From contig JBCBZG010000021.1 in the NCBI GenBank assembly GCA_039815465.1, positions 7,959 to 71,958 of the forward strand: a DNA stretch of 64,000 nucleotides. The letters run 5' to 3'. Below, one piece after another: positions 7,265-16,518 of the stretch. The first letter of the stretch is position 1. Each line of letters opens with the position of its first letter. Position numbers and translations under genes: made by a program. The notes under the pieces were generated by a model. The model did no database searches. It had not been told where the DNA came from and was given only the letters and a program-made list of their open reading frames with translations. Source of the stretch: Shimia_B sp039815465 (GTDB lineage Bacteria > Pseudomonadota > Alphaproteobacteria > Rhodobacterales > Rhodobacteraceae).

Positions 7265-10200
7265 ATGGGCACGATGGACGGCGACGAACATGACGAGCTC
7301 GATTGGGACACCGATCCCGCACGCCCCTATGTGATTGGGATCGGCGCCTCCGCTGGCGGGCTCGAGGCGCTGCGCGAACTGGTCCAACACCTGCCCGAAA
7401 AAACCGGCGCCACCTATGTGGTCGTCCAGCACATGTCGCCCGACCACCGCTCCATGCTGGCAGAGCTGATCTCGCGGGAGGCGCATCTGGACGTGCGCGA
7501 AATCGACGAGACGTCCGAATTGCGGCCTGACACGATCTTTGTCACCCCGCCCAACCACGACGTTGAACTGCGCGACCAGCGGCTCGTGCTCTTGCCGCCG
7601 AGTTTCGAGGTCGCCTCGCCCAAACCCTCGGTGGACCGCTTCCTGATCAGCATGGCCGAGGCGCGGCGCTCTAAATGTATGGCCATCATCCTGTCCGGCA
7701 CAGGCTCAGACGGCGCCTACGGCGTGCAAGCCGTGCGGGAGGCCGGCGGCATCACGCTGGCCCAGGACGACGCCACCGCCAAATATGATGGCATGCCCCG
7801 CGCGGCTATCGAAACCGAATGCGTGGACCTGGTGCTGTCGCCCAACAAAATGGGCACCCATATGGCCAATATCCTGTCGAGCCCCGGCCAGCTCGAACAG
7901 TTCCGGGGGGAGGAGGCGACGCTGCACCCGCTGTCGGACCTGCTGCAAGTCGTGCTCGCGCGCACCCGCGTGGATTTCCGCGAATACAAGCTCACCACCA
8001 TCCAGCGCAGGCTCGAACGGCGCATGACTGCGCTCAACATCAAGGAAGTCGCGCAATACACCGCCCATTGCCGCGTGAACCCGACCGAGGTCGACGCGCT
8101 GTTCAAAGATCTGCTGATCTCTGTGACGCGGTTCTTTCGCGATCCCGATGAATTCAAGGCCATCCGCCCGATCATCCGCCGCATCGTGCGCGAAAAGCAG
8201 GGCCGCACCATCCGCATCTGGGTCGCAGGCTGCGCCACGGGAGAGGAGGCCTATTCCATCGGCATGCTCTTCGCAGCAGAGCTTGAGGCCGTGGGCGAAG
8301 GGCTCACCGACGCGGTGCAGATCTTTGCCACCGACATCGACAAACACGCCCTGTCGCGCGCGCGCGAGGGGCGCTATTCCCAAGCCGCGCTTGCCGACAT
8401 CCCCCGCGACATCGCAGAGCGCTACCTGACCCACGCAGGCGACGCCATCGTCATCAGCCGCACCGTGCGCGAGATGATCCTGTTTTCCGAACACAATGTC
8501 TGCCAGGACCCGCCGTTCCTGCATCTCGACATGGTGTGCTGCCGCAATTTGATGATCTATTTCGGCCCCCAGTTGCAGGAAAAGGTACTGTCCCGCGTCC
8601 ACTACGCGCTCAACCAAGACGGCTATATGTTCCTGGGTGTGGCCGAATCCGCGACGATCACAAGCGACCTGTTCCGAAGCGCCGAAAACCAAAGCCACAT
8701 CTTCCGCAAACGCGGCCAGTCGAATTCCGACTTTGGCTATGTGCTGCAACGGCGCCCCCGCGCGTCGGTGGGCGCGCCCGCGCGCACGTCCGGCGCGTCC
8801 CTGCAAAACGGCTTTGACTCCGACTTCAACAAAGCGCTCTTTGAACAGCTCGCTGCCCAGCTTGGCCCCGACGCGCTTCTGGTGTCTGACGACCTGCGCA
8901 TCGTGCGTATCTTTGGCGATGTCAGCCGCTTTCTGAAACTGACGTCGGAAACGAACCTGAGCCAATCAACAGCCGTCCTGCGGCCCGAAATCGCGCAGGA
9001 GGTGCGGACGCAAACCACGGTGGCCTTCCGCAAAAACCTCCACCGCCGCTCCTACGCCCGCAAGAACGAGGACGAGGGGTTTGGCGGCTGCCGCGTCGAC
9101 GTCTACCCGCTCAACGCCCCCGCGCTCGAAGACGGCTTTGCGCTGGTGTGCCTCAACGACAATGACCCCGTCCGCGACCAGTCCGAGCAGTTCAAATTCT
9201 CCCAAAGCAGCGGCGAGGGCGCCGTCAACACGCTCCAAAGCGAACTCGACATGGCCCGCGAGGCGCTGCAACAAACCGTGGAAGAGCTGGAGACCTCGAA
9301 CGAGGAATTTCAGTCCACCAATGAGGAACTGCAATCCGCCAATGAGGAGCTTCAGGCCTCCAACGAGGAACTTGAAACCGCCAACGAAGAGCTGCAATCG
9401 ACCAATGAGGAACTCATTACCGTCAACGAGGAACTGCAAGTCGCCAAGGCCGAGCTCGAAATTGCCGCCGATGAACAGCGTGGCGTGCTCGAAAGTCTCA
9501 GCGCGCCGATCCTGATCGTCGACAACGCGCTGCAAGTGTCTTCCGGCAACCAAGCGGCCATCGACTTCTTTAAGATCGCCACGCCAGGCACCCGCCCCCA
9601 CCTGTCGCAACTGGCCGTGCCCCAAGGCTTCCCCGCCCTGGCGGAGGTCTGCAACGACGCGATTTTCCTGGGCCAGCAAAAGACCATGGACATCGAATTG
9701 CGGGGGGAGGCATTCGTGATCTCCATCTCGCCCTTCTACTCAGCCGAAGGCCGCGCGCGCGGGGCGACCGTGATCCTCACCGACGCGCGGCAGGCCAACC
9801 AGCTCAACATGGTGTTCAAATCCGCCGACGTGTTCCTGATGCACCGCAAAACCGACGGCACGGTGCTCTTTGCGCAAAACACGATCTTTCAGAATGCGAA
9901 CCCGGACCGGGCCATCGAATTTGGCAAGCTCAGCCTGCGCGACATGCTGCAACCGGGGGTGGCAGCGCTGTCGATCGCGGCGGATAAGGCGTTTATCGAC
10001 GGCGATCAGGACTATAATCGCCACCTGCGCAAACTCGGCTCACCCTTTGGCGATGACAGCGTCTATGCTGACATCCACAAAGTGCGCGTCGAAAACCCCG
10101 GCGACGCCGATTCCGTCTTTGTGTTTGGGCGCTACATCCACGAACTGACCTCCTCCGATTTCACCTTCCGCCAGGTGATCGACAACAAGTACCTCATCGC

Positions 10201-10525
10201 GATGCTGCGCGACGCCGATGGCGTGGTGCGCGAAATCTCTGACCTCGCGGCGACGCTCCTGGGCCGCAGCCGGGAGGAGGCCACAGGCCGCCACCTGTCA
10301 GAGCTCTTGCCGCCAGAAGCTGCCGAGATCGTGTTGTCCGGCGACGCCGCGTTTTTGGCGGGCGAGGGGGACGCACGCGAATCCACCGCCGCCTTTGACC
10401 ACCCAACCCGCGGGCGCATCGCCATCCGATCCATGCGCAGCCTCCTGGCCCCGCTCGCCGACGCCCCCCCCATGGTGCTGTCGGTGGGCTGCGACGTCAG
10501 CGATCTGATTGATGATGGGTCCTGA
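7265..10525 (+). CDS. CheB-CheR-PAS fusion signalling protein
   Basis: Large soluble regulator without a receiver domain. Residues about 20-200 form a CheB methylesterase, with catalytic Ser29 (GASAGG), His56 (VQHM) and Asp149 (SGTGSDG) all present. A CheR methyltransferase follows at about 225-480, with the SAM motif VAGCATGEEAYSIG near 316 and CCRNLMIYF near 425. A long coiled coil (about 658-741) is built from heptads ending in NEEL or NEEF. Two or three PAS-like domains fill the rest to residue 1086. No kinase domain and no adjacent che genes are visible, so this is an orphan. The start is chosen at 7265 (7274 is possible) because upstream codons cross a terminator hairpin. It ends two bases from the convergent exonuclease gene. 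Signal and target are unknown. Confidence 0.85.
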   Translation: MGTMDGDEHDELDWDTDPARPYVIGIGASAGGLEALRELVQHLPEKTGATYVVVQHMSPDHRSMLAELISREAHLDVREIDETSELRPDTIFVTPPNHDVELRDQRLVLLPPSFEVASPKPSVDRFLISMAEARRSKCMAIILSGTGSDGAYGVQAVREAGGITLAQDDATAKYDGMPRAAIETECVDLVLSPNKMGTHMANILSSPGQLEQFRGEEATLHPLSDLLQVVLARTRVDFREYKLTTIQRRLERRMTALNIKEVAQYTAHCRVNPTEVDALFKDLLISVTRFFRDPDEFKAIRPIIRRIVREKQGRTIRIWVAGCATGEEAYSIGMLFAAELEAVGEGLTDAVQIFATDIDKHALSRAREGRYSQAALADIPRDIAERYLTHAGDAIVISRTVREMILFSEHNVCQDPPFLHLDMVCCRNLMIYFGPQLQEKVLSRVHYALNQDGYMFLGVAESATITSDLFRSAENQSHIFRKRGQSNSDFGYVLQRRPRASVGAPARTSGASLQNGFDSDFNKALFEQLAAQLGPDALLVSDDLRIVRIFGDVSRFLKLTSETNLSQSTAVLRPEIAQEVRTQTTVAFRKNLHRRSYARKNEDEGFGGCRVDVYPLNAPALEDGFALVCLNDNDPVRDQSEQFKFSQSSGEGAVNTLQSELDMAREALQQTVEELETSNEEFQSTNEELQSANEELQASNEELETANEELQSTNEELITVNEELQVAKAELEIAADEQRGVLESLSAPILIVDNALQVSSGNQAAIDFFKIATPGTRPHLSQLAVPQGFPALAEVCNDAIFLGQQKTMDIELRGEAFVISISPFYSAEGRARGATVILTDARQANQLNMVFKSADVFLMHRKTDGTVLFAQNTIFQNANPDRAIEFGKLSLRDMLQPGVAALSIAADKAFIDGDQDYNRHLRKLGSPFGDDSVYADIHKVRVENPGDADSVFVFGRYIHELTSSDFTFRQVIDNKYLIAMLRDADGVVREISDLAATLLGRSREEATGRHLSELLPPEAAEIVLSGDAAFLAGEGDARESTAAFDHPTRGRIAIRSMRSLLAPLADAPPMVLSVGCDVSDLIDDGS

Positions 10526-10527
10526 CC

Positions 10528-11937
10528 CTAGGACTTAAGGGAATAGAGCCTCCGGCTCTGCCGCGCGGTCTCCTCCGCGAGGGCGCCAAACGTGGCGTAG
10601 CCCTGGTTCACCGCAATCGGCAACAACGCAACCAGCGCCGCCGCCGTCGCACGCGCATCGCCCAGGGCGGTGTGACGCTCGGCCTCTGCAATGGGGATGT
10701 CGAGCCGCGCGCACAACGCGTCGAGCGAATGGTCCGCATTCGTCCCAAACACCACTGCTGACATGAGCACGGTATCGAGCACGGGATGCGGCCAGGTCAC
10801 GCCCATCTCGCCCGCGAATTTCTGCAAAAGCCCGATATCAAAGGGCGCATTATGCGCCACGAGCACGGCGTCACGCGCGAAATGGTGCAGCATCTGGCCC
10901 GCGTCCGCGATCCCGGGCGCGCCGGCCACATGGGCGTCGGTGATCCGGTGGATCTGTGTCGATCCCGGCGGAATGGGCCGCCCCGGATCAACATAGGTGT
11001 CCAGCTCCTCACCGGCCACCACCGCGCCCCGCAGCACGCGCACAGCACCGATCTGCACGATGGCATCGTCCGCCACCGATAGCCCCGTCGTCTCCGTATC
11101 AAAGGGCACATAGCACAGGTCCAAAAGCGGCGTATCCGCCACCGCCCGCGTCTGCGCCTGGGTCATCAGTTCAAAATCAAAGACGAGCGGGCGCGGCTGA
11201 TCCGACGCCACCGCGTCCCGCGCCAGATCGACAAAGAGCATGTGCCCATCGCGCCCCAGCGCCTTGATCCGGGCGTCAAATCTCAGCACGTCGCCCGCGT
11301 CGCGCAGGGTGAACGCCACTTCACCGCCTGCCTCCGCGAGCTCTGCAATCGCCGCCTCAATGCAGCGGGGATCGAAATAGTCCGACATCGGCGCCTTGAG
11401 CCGCGGCACCGCGATCTGCGCCAACAGCTCCGCGGCCTGCCCGTCATAAAGCACGATCTCCCCCGCGGGGTTCAGGAGCACGGTGGCAATGGGGCTTTCC
11501 GTCAAAAGCGCCGTGAGCCGGGCCGCATCCGCGCTCAGCCGCTCGGTCTCCTGCGCGACATGCAGCGCGATATCGTCGATGGAGGCATGGGCGTTTTCCG
11601 TCAGCGCCTTGGCCGCGGGCGCGAGGTCCCCCAGGTAGCGGGCATCGGCGGTCTCCAACCCCGTCGTCACCCCCGAATGCGCCCGCATCCGTAGATCGGC
11701 CGACAGCCGGTTGATGGGCTTTGCCACGAACTCGTCAAAGAGCAACCACACCCCCACCGCGAGCCCGGTGTTGAGGAACGCAAACACGATGAACGCCGTC
11801 ACAAAGGGCCCCGTCGCAGGCGCCGGATCAGCGCGCCCCCAGCCCAGCGCCAAGGCCCCCGCCGCAATCGCCGCCCCGCCCCCCGCCATCAGCGCGAAAA
11901 AAAGGAAGACGCGCAGGCGCAGGCCCAACCGCAGCAT
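10528..11937 (-). CDS. Membrane-anchored PAS/DEDDh 3'-5' exonuclease
   Basis: Two N-terminal membrane segments (about 8-30 and 44-66) are followed by a HAMP-like linker (FDEFVAKPINRLSADLRMR), a PAS-like region near LLTESPIATVLLNPAGEI, and a DnaQ-family exonuclease domain from about residue 275. All DEDDh residues are visible: Asp and Glu in FDTETTG (near 280-282), Asp in HNAPFDIG, and His and Asp in HTALGDA near 421. The start is placed at 11937, seven bases upstream of which lies the previous stop; an ATG at 11976 would overlap that gene. It is the last gene of the acetate-linked block, a placement I recall from other proteobacteria beside DUF294 and actP-like genes. Role and nucleic-acid substrate are unknown; it is probably not the replicative epsilon subunit. 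Confidence 0.8.
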   Translation of the reverse strand: MLRLGLRLRVFLFFALMAGGGAAIAAGALALGWGRADPAPATGPFVTAFIVFAFLNTGLAVGVWLLFDEFVAKPINRLSADLRMRAHSGVTTGLETADARYLGDLAPAAKALTENAHASIDDIALHVAQETERLSADAARLTALLTESPIATVLLNPAGEIVLYDGQAAELLAQIAVPRLKAPMSDYFDPRCIEAAIAELAEAGGEVAFTLRDAGDVLRFDARIKALGRDGHMLFVDLARDAVASDQPRPLVFDFELMTQAQTRAVADTPLLDLCYVPFDTETTGLSVADDAIVQIGAVRVLRGAVVAGEELDTYVDPGRPIPPGSTQIHRITDAHVAGAPGIADAGQMLHHFARDAVLVAHNAPFDIGLLQKFAGEMGVTWPHPVLDTVLMSAVVFGTNADHSLDALCARLDIPIAEAERHTALGDARATAAALVALLPIAVNQGYATFGALAEETARQSRRLYSLKS

Positions 11938-11941
11938 GGGC

Positions 11942-12460
11942 TCAGGCCCCGCAGGCAACCGCCAGCACCGGGTCACCCGCCGCCATCGCCTGCCAATCCG
12001 CGTTCAGAACGGCCCCGTCATCGCCAAACTCCGCCCCGTCAATCAACAGCGCCGACCGCGCGCCCGCGCAGTCAAAGAGCATCGGCGCCTGGTTCACCGG
12101 CGACCACCGGCCAAAGAAGTAGAGGTCCACGAGCCGCTGATCGGGCTGCGCCGCATTCTGGCGCGCGGTGCCGGTGTCCACAGCCACAAAGCGCTTTGTG
12201 TAGGGCCAGATTTGCGTCCAGGGGCGCAACCAGCTCCGCTCCTCCACCGTCTGTGCGACCTCGATGCCATCGGGCAGCTCGCCTGCCGTGCGGTCGTACC
12301 AGGTGTATTCGTTCGAGATCGTCATCGCGATCATGCCCGCGCCTGCGGCCACAGGCATCAGCCACTTGGGCAGCCGCCGCCCCGTCGTGATGTTGAGCAG
12401 CATCGCCACCCCAAAACAGGCAAACCCAGCGACGACGGTGGCGATTAGCTCTAAAAACAT
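11942..12460 (-). CDS. Small conserved membrane protein of the acetate block
   Basis: Protein of 172 aa that I cannot assign to a functional family. Two hydrophobic segments (about 3-25 and 32-50) are followed by a soluble portion with aromatic motifs SNEYTWYDR and ERSWLRPWTQIWPYTKRFVAVD, and two cysteines near the C-terminus. It lies four bases after the DUF294 gene and four bases before the exonuclease gene, so the three are probably co-translated. The position suggests a partner of the membrane exonuclease or the cNMP/CBS protein, but that is inference only. Confidence 0.7.
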   Translation of the reverse strand: MFLELIATVVAGFACFGVAMLLNITTGRRLPKWLMPVAAGAGMIAMTISNEYTWYDRTAGELPDGIEVAQTVEERSWLRPWTQIWPYTKRFVAVDTGTARQNAAQPDQRLVDLYFFGRWSPVNQAPMLFDCAGARSALLIDGAEFGDDGAVLNADWQAMAAGDPVLAVACGA

Positions 12461-12464
12461 GGCG

Positions 12465-14288
12465 TTACCCTATAGCTCCCTGTCCCGACCCTGCGGCGGA
12501 TTGCATGGTTTTGACCACAACAAAGGCGTCGCGCAAATGGCTGCGCTCAAAATCCGACAAGGATGTGGGGTCGAGGTAGTTGGTAGGCCGCCCGCCCGCC
12601 CGGATCTGCGCCGCCTGATGCTCCAGCCGCGCCGTGGCAATCGTGTCATATGCGTCAAGCAGGTCCGCCCCGCCGGAGGCCGACACCACCCCCGCCTTGA
12701 TCCCCGCCACGATGCGCGCGCGGGTATTGGCGGGGGTCAGCCGCCCCTGCAGCGTGTAAATCCGCCCGAGATCCACAATCGGCACCACGCCGTTGTGCTT
12801 GAGGTCGAGCTCATTGCGATGCTCCCCCGACCGGATCGTCGCGAGCCCGCGCAGCAGCCCCAGCGGGGGCTGATGTTTCAGCGAATTCGACACCAAATGC
12901 GCCGTAAAGATCGAATTGGCCGCGGCAGCCTTCAGCACCTTGGCCTGCAACCCCTCAAACAGCGTCTCATCCCCGCCAATGGGCCGCAGATCAAACATGA
13001 CAGAGGCGAGCATTTGCGCCTCAGCGTCGGGCTTGGCGATCCAGCCCTCAAAATAGCTCTCCCAGACGCGCAAGGGCTGACACCAGCGCGGGGCCGTGGC
13101 CATCATGTCACCGGGGCAGTACACATAGCCGATCTGGTCGAGCCCATCGCAGACAAACCGCGCCAGCGCCGCGAAATAGGGGCGGTCCGCCTCCTTCACC
13201 CAGTCGGAATAGATGATGCAGTTGTCCTGGTCGCTGACCCCCGTCTGCTCTTGCCGCCCTTGGCTCCCGCAGGCCAGCCACAGGAAGCGCCCCGGCGCCG
13301 GGCCGAGCTGCGCCTGAGCCAGCGCGATCAAGCGCCGCGTGGCCGTGTCGGCGATATCGGTGATCAGCTTGGTGACGACCTCGTGCCGGTGCCCCGCATC
13401 CACCAACTGCGCGAGCAGCGCCGGGATATCGGCCGTGGCCTGGGCCATCTCAGCGGCACTGCCCGCCCGCGTCACGCGCCAGACGATATCAGCAGACGAC
13501 AGCGCCTGTGCGCGGGTCAGATCGGTCTGGGTCACGATCCCCAAAAGCTGATGGTCGCGGTCCACGATGGGCACATGGCCCACCCGGCGCTCCACCATCA
13601 GATGCAGCACATCGCTCACCAGCGCGTCAGGGCCCAGCGTCAGCGGGTCCTCGGTCATGATCCGCGCCACCGGGCCGCTCGGCGGCTCCCCCTCCACGAC
13701 GACGCGCGCGGTCATGTCCCGCAGCGTGACGATCCCGCGAAACCGCGCGTCATCCTCCACGCAGATGGCCGAAATCCGACGATCCCGCATCAGCGTCGCG
13801 GCCTCCTTAATGGGTGCGGCGGGGGCCACGCTCACCGGGGTCTTGGTCATCAGATCGCGCACCGGGCGCGTGGCCAGCTCCACCGAGCGCTCGGTGCCCT
13901 GGCGACGACGGTCAAAGAACTTAGCGACGCTCGCATAGTCCTTGATCAACTGGAAAAACTGGCCCGCGGGCACGACAATCATCGTCGCGGCCTGGCTCAC
14001 AATGGCCGTGCGGCTCGCGCTTTCACCGCGGAGCAGCGCCCGCTCGCCAAACGAATTGCGCGGGCCCAGGATTGACAGCTGAACGCCCGTGTCATCGGTG
14101 ATTTCCACCTCGCCCTCGGCGATGACGTAAAGACTGTCGAGCGCGTCACCGATCCCAAACACCTGATCGCCGGGGGCGTAATCGCGCGCCACACACAGCT
14201 CCACCAGTTCAGCCAACCCCGCAGCGGGCAAACTGTCATAGGGGTGGACAGAGGCCAGGAAACTGGAAAGCGGCGGGGGCAGGGGCAT
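12465..14288 (-). CDS. cNMP-binding/CBS/DUF294 nucleotidyltransferase-like protein
   Basis: Protein of 607 aa. Residues about 10-130 form a cyclic-nucleotide-binding-like domain (YAPGDQVFGIGDALDSLYVIAEGEVEI split across the fold). A CBS pair follows at about 145-275 (ISAICVEDDARFRGIVTLRDM and VGHVPIVDRDHQLLGIVT regions). The DUF294 nucleotidyltransferase-like domain carries GSQGRQEQ and SDQDN near 343-358, resembling the GlnD-type active-site pattern, and a DUF294 C-terminal helical domain ends the protein. Such proteins are found beside ActP-like symporters in other proteobacteria (known association) and may sense nucleotide state or modify a partner. Here a terminator-like hairpin separates it from actP, so its expression may be lower than that of the transporter. 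Biochemical activity unproven. Confidence 0.85.
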   Translation of the reverse strand: MPLPPPLSSFLASVHPYDSLPAAGLAELVELCVARDYAPGDQVFGIGDALDSLYVIAEGEVEITDDTGVQLSILGPRNSFGERALLRGESASRTAIVSQAATMIVVPAGQFFQLIKDYASVAKFFDRRRQGTERSVELATRPVRDLMTKTPVSVAPAAPIKEAATLMRDRRISAICVEDDARFRGIVTLRDMTARVVVEGEPPSGPVARIMTEDPLTLGPDALVSDVLHLMVERRVGHVPIVDRDHQLLGIVTQTDLTRAQALSSADIVWRVTRAGSAAEMAQATADIPALLAQLVDAGHRHEVVTKLITDIADTATRRLIALAQAQLGPAPGRFLWLACGSQGRQEQTGVSDQDNCIIYSDWVKEADRPYFAALARFVCDGLDQIGYVYCPGDMMATAPRWCQPLRVWESYFEGWIAKPDAEAQMLASVMFDLRPIGGDETLFEGLQAKVLKAAAANSIFTAHLVSNSLKHQPPLGLLRGLATIRSGEHRNELDLKHNGVVPIVDLGRIYTLQGRLTPANTRARIVAGIKAGVVSASGGADLLDAYDTIATARLEHQAAQIRAGGRPTNYLDPTSLSDFERSHLRDAFVVVKTMQSAAGSGQGAIG

Positions 14289-14301
14289 GGACCGGGGTCC
14301 T

Positions 14302-14340
14302 TAAACGAAAATGCCCTGCCCGCGTGGATGCGGACAGGGC
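14302..14340 (-). terminator. Intrinsic terminator between actP and the DUF294 gene
   Basis: Stem of ten pairs with one mismatch (14313-14323 with 14330-14340, loop GTGGAT). Read on the minus strand it is followed by ATTTTCGTTT, a T-rich tail. It lies 19 bases after the actP stop and before the DUF294 start, and probably ends or attenuates the transcript. Confidence 0.7.
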
Positions 14341-14358
14341 GTGGTTGAGACGTGGGGC

Positions 14359-16152
14359 TTAGTGCCCGTCGACGGCAGCACCTGCACCGCGTGGGATGCG
14401 GACGCTTTCGACGAGTTCCACGATTTCCTTGGGCGTCTCCTTGGTCATCCCGGCGACCACATAGGCCACACCGAAGTTCACCAAGGCTCCGATCGCCCCG
14501 AAGGAGGTCGACTTGATCGGCCCGAGCAGTGGGTCAGCATCCGTGAACGTGTTGGTGTCCGGGATAAAGAACCAGCCCTTGTGCAGGAAGATGTAGAGCA
14601 GCGTCACAGTCAGACCTGCCAGCATCCCCGACACAGCGCCCACGTTGTTGATGCGGGTGGAGAAGATCCCCATCATCAGCGCTGGGAAGATCGACGCCGC
14701 CGCGAGGCCAAAGGCCAGAGCAACCGTTTGCGCCGCGAACCCGGGCGGGTTCAGACCCAGCAGGACCGCCACAACAATCGCCGCCGCCATCGAAATCCGC
14801 GCCGCAAGCAGCTCGTTCTTCTCAGACATATTCGGCGTCAGCTGACCTTTCAGCAGGTCATGGGACACTGCGGAGGAGATCGCCAGCAACAGACCCGCCG
14901 CCGTGGACAGAGCCGCCGCAAGGCCACCCGCCGCCACAAGGCCGATCACCCAACCCGGCAAGTTCGCAATCTCAGGGTTCGCAAGCACCAGGATGTCCCG
15001 GTTGAACTTCGTCAGCTCGTTCCCAGCCCAGCCATTGGCCGCGGCCTTTTCCTGCAGATCAGCGTTCTTGTCGTTGTAGTACTGGATCATGCCGTCGCCG
15101 TTCTTGTCCTCCCAATCGAGGAGGCCAGTCTTCTGCCACGTCGCCATCCAGGCGTACTCAGGTTGCGTCTCGATCTGTTCCACGCTCACAGCCTGACCGT
15201 CCGTGCCATTGGGCCACATCAGCTCAGAGATGTTGAGGCGCGCCATCGCACCCACAGCCGGGGCCGTCAGGTAGAGAAGGGCGATAAAGACGAGCGTCCA
15301 GCCAGCCGACCAACGCGCGTCCGACACCTTAGGCACCGTAAAGAAGCGCATGATGACGTGGGGCAGACCCGCCGTGCCGATCATCAGCGACAGCGTGAAG
15401 AGCACCATGTTGATCGTCGACCCGTGCGCGGCCGTGTATTCCTTGAACCCAAGGTCGGTCACGATGGCGTCCAGCGTCTGAAGCAGCGGCTCGCCGCCTT
15501 CCGTCGTGCCAAAGAGACCCAGCGCCGGGATCGGGTTGCCCGTGATCTGGAGCGAGATGAACACCGCCGGGATCGTGTAGGCGGTGATCAGCACGCAATA
15601 CTGCGCCACCTGGGTGTAGGTCACACCCTTCATCCCGCCGAACACGGCATAGGCGAACACCACAACCGCACCAATCATCAGACCCCAAAATGCGTCGATT
15701 TCAAGGAAGCGACCAAAGGCGATACCCACCCCCTGCATCTGACCAATCACGTAAGTGATGGAGGCCACCAGCAGGCAGATCACAGCCACCAGACGCGCGG
15801 TCTTCGAATAGAACCGGTCGCCGATGAACTCGGACACCGTGAACTTCCCGAACTTGCGCAGGTACGGCGCCAAAAGCAGCGCGAGCAGCACATAACCACC
15901 CGTCCAGCCCATCAGGAACGACGAGTTGTCGTAGCCCGTGAACGCGATAAGCCCGGCCATGGAGATGAACGACGCCGCAGACATCCAGTCCGCCGCCGTC
16001 GCCATCCCGTTGGTCACAGGGTGCACACCCCGGCCTGCCGCGTAAAATTCTGATGTAGACCCAGCCCGGGCCCAAATCGCGATGCCGATGTAGAGCGCGA
16101 AGGACGCCCCAACAAACAGCAGATTAAGTGTAAACTGGTCCATGGGGATCAA
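14359..16152 (-). CDS. actP: Acetate/cation symporter, large subunit (ActP-like, VC_2705 subfamily)
   Basis: Sodium:solute symporter family permease of 597 aa with about 13 membrane helices, expected to import acetate or another short carboxylate with Na+. Recognisable segments include FYAAGRGVHPVTNGMATAADWMSAASFI near the N-terminus, MGWTGGYVLLALLLAPYLRKFG, and SDARWSAGWTLVFIALLYL. It follows the DUF4212 gene with an ATGA overlap, the standard small/large pairing of this subfamily. ATG at 16152 is used; ATG at 16143 is equally possible. Context with acs and adk supports acetate as substrate (inference). A large soluble loop with the acidic run DWEDKNGDGMIQYYNDKN sits in mid-protein; its DKNGDGM portion resembles a calcium-binding loop. 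Confidence 0.9.
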   Translation of the reverse strand: MIPMDQFTLNLLFVGASFALYIGIAIWARAGSTSEFYAAGRGVHPVTNGMATAADWMSAASFISMAGLIAFTGYDNSSFLMGWTGGYVLLALLLAPYLRKFGKFTVSEFIGDRFYSKTARLVAVICLLVASITYVIGQMQGVGIAFGRFLEIDAFWGLMIGAVVVFAYAVFGGMKGVTYTQVAQYCVLITAYTIPAVFISLQITGNPIPALGLFGTTEGGEPLLQTLDAIVTDLGFKEYTAAHGSTINMVLFTLSLMIGTAGLPHVIMRFFTVPKVSDARWSAGWTLVFIALLYLTAPAVGAMARLNISELMWPNGTDGQAVSVEQIETQPEYAWMATWQKTGLLDWEDKNGDGMIQYYNDKNADLQEKAAANGWAGNELTKFNRDILVLANPEIANLPGWVIGLVAAGGLAAALSTAAGLLLAISSAVSHDLLKGQLTPNMSEKNELLAARISMAAAIVVAVLLGLNPPGFAAQTVALAFGLAAASIFPALMMGIFSTRINNVGAVSGMLAGLTVTLLYIFLHKGWFFIPDTNTFTDADPLLGPIKSTSFGAIGALVNFGVAYVVAGMTKETPKEIVELVESVRIPRGAGAAVDGH

Positions 16153-16436
16153 TCCTCCTCAACGCCGTATTCGTGGTCGAGCTTGTTCATCCGCCAGGCG
16201 TAGAAAAAGATCAGGCCAAGAAAGACGATGATCGATCCCTGCTGCGCGAACCAAAACCCAAGGTCCGTCCCCCCCACGCCGATGCCGGAAAGCACAGGGC
16301 GCAAAAGGATGCCAAAGCCAAAGGACACGAGGGCCCAGATCATCAGGCATAGGTAAATGATGCGGATATTCGTGGCCCAGTATTCAGACTGGTCCTTTCC
16401 CACATCGGTGACTGTGTTTGTGGTTTGGTCGGCCAT
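16149..16436 (-). CDS. DUF4212 symporter small subunit
   Basis: 95-aa protein with two membrane helices (about 27-47 and 61-83), matching the small subunit of the two-component sodium/carboxylate symporters. The conserved YWATNIRIIYLCL segment precedes the first helix and WFAQQGSIIVFLGLIFFYAWRMNKLD forms the second (split here at the aromatic turn). The stop overlaps the actP start as ATGA. It lies 82 bases after adk, with a GC-rich hairpin in the gap and a GGAGGAGAG ribosome site. Confidence 0.9.
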   Translation of the reverse strand: MADQTTNTVTDVGKDQSEYWATNIRIIYLCLMIWALVSFGFGILLRPVLSGIGVGGTDLGFWFAQQGSIIVFLGLIFFYAWRMNKLDHEYGVEED

Positions 16437-16469
16437 ATGGCTCTCCTCCTTGGGACTTTTGATATGGTG

Positions 16470-16502
16470 GGGCGCGCCGCGGGGAAGAGGGACGGCGCGC
16501 CC
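16470..16502 (-). terminator. GC-rich hairpin between adk and the symporter genes
   Basis: 10-bp stem GGGCGCGCCG/CGGCGCGCCC (16470-16479 with 16493-16502), 16 bases after the adk stop. No T-run follows on the minus strand, so it is more likely an mRNA-processing or partial termination signal that separates acs-adk from the symporter messages. Confidence 0.45.
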
Positions 16503-16518
16503 AGATGCCTGGGGAAGA

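Noticed and set aside
8966..9679. Minus-strand frame with repeated LF-GGL-FL-like units
   Set aside because: It is the antisense of the NEEL coiled-coil repeats, which explains its periodicity.
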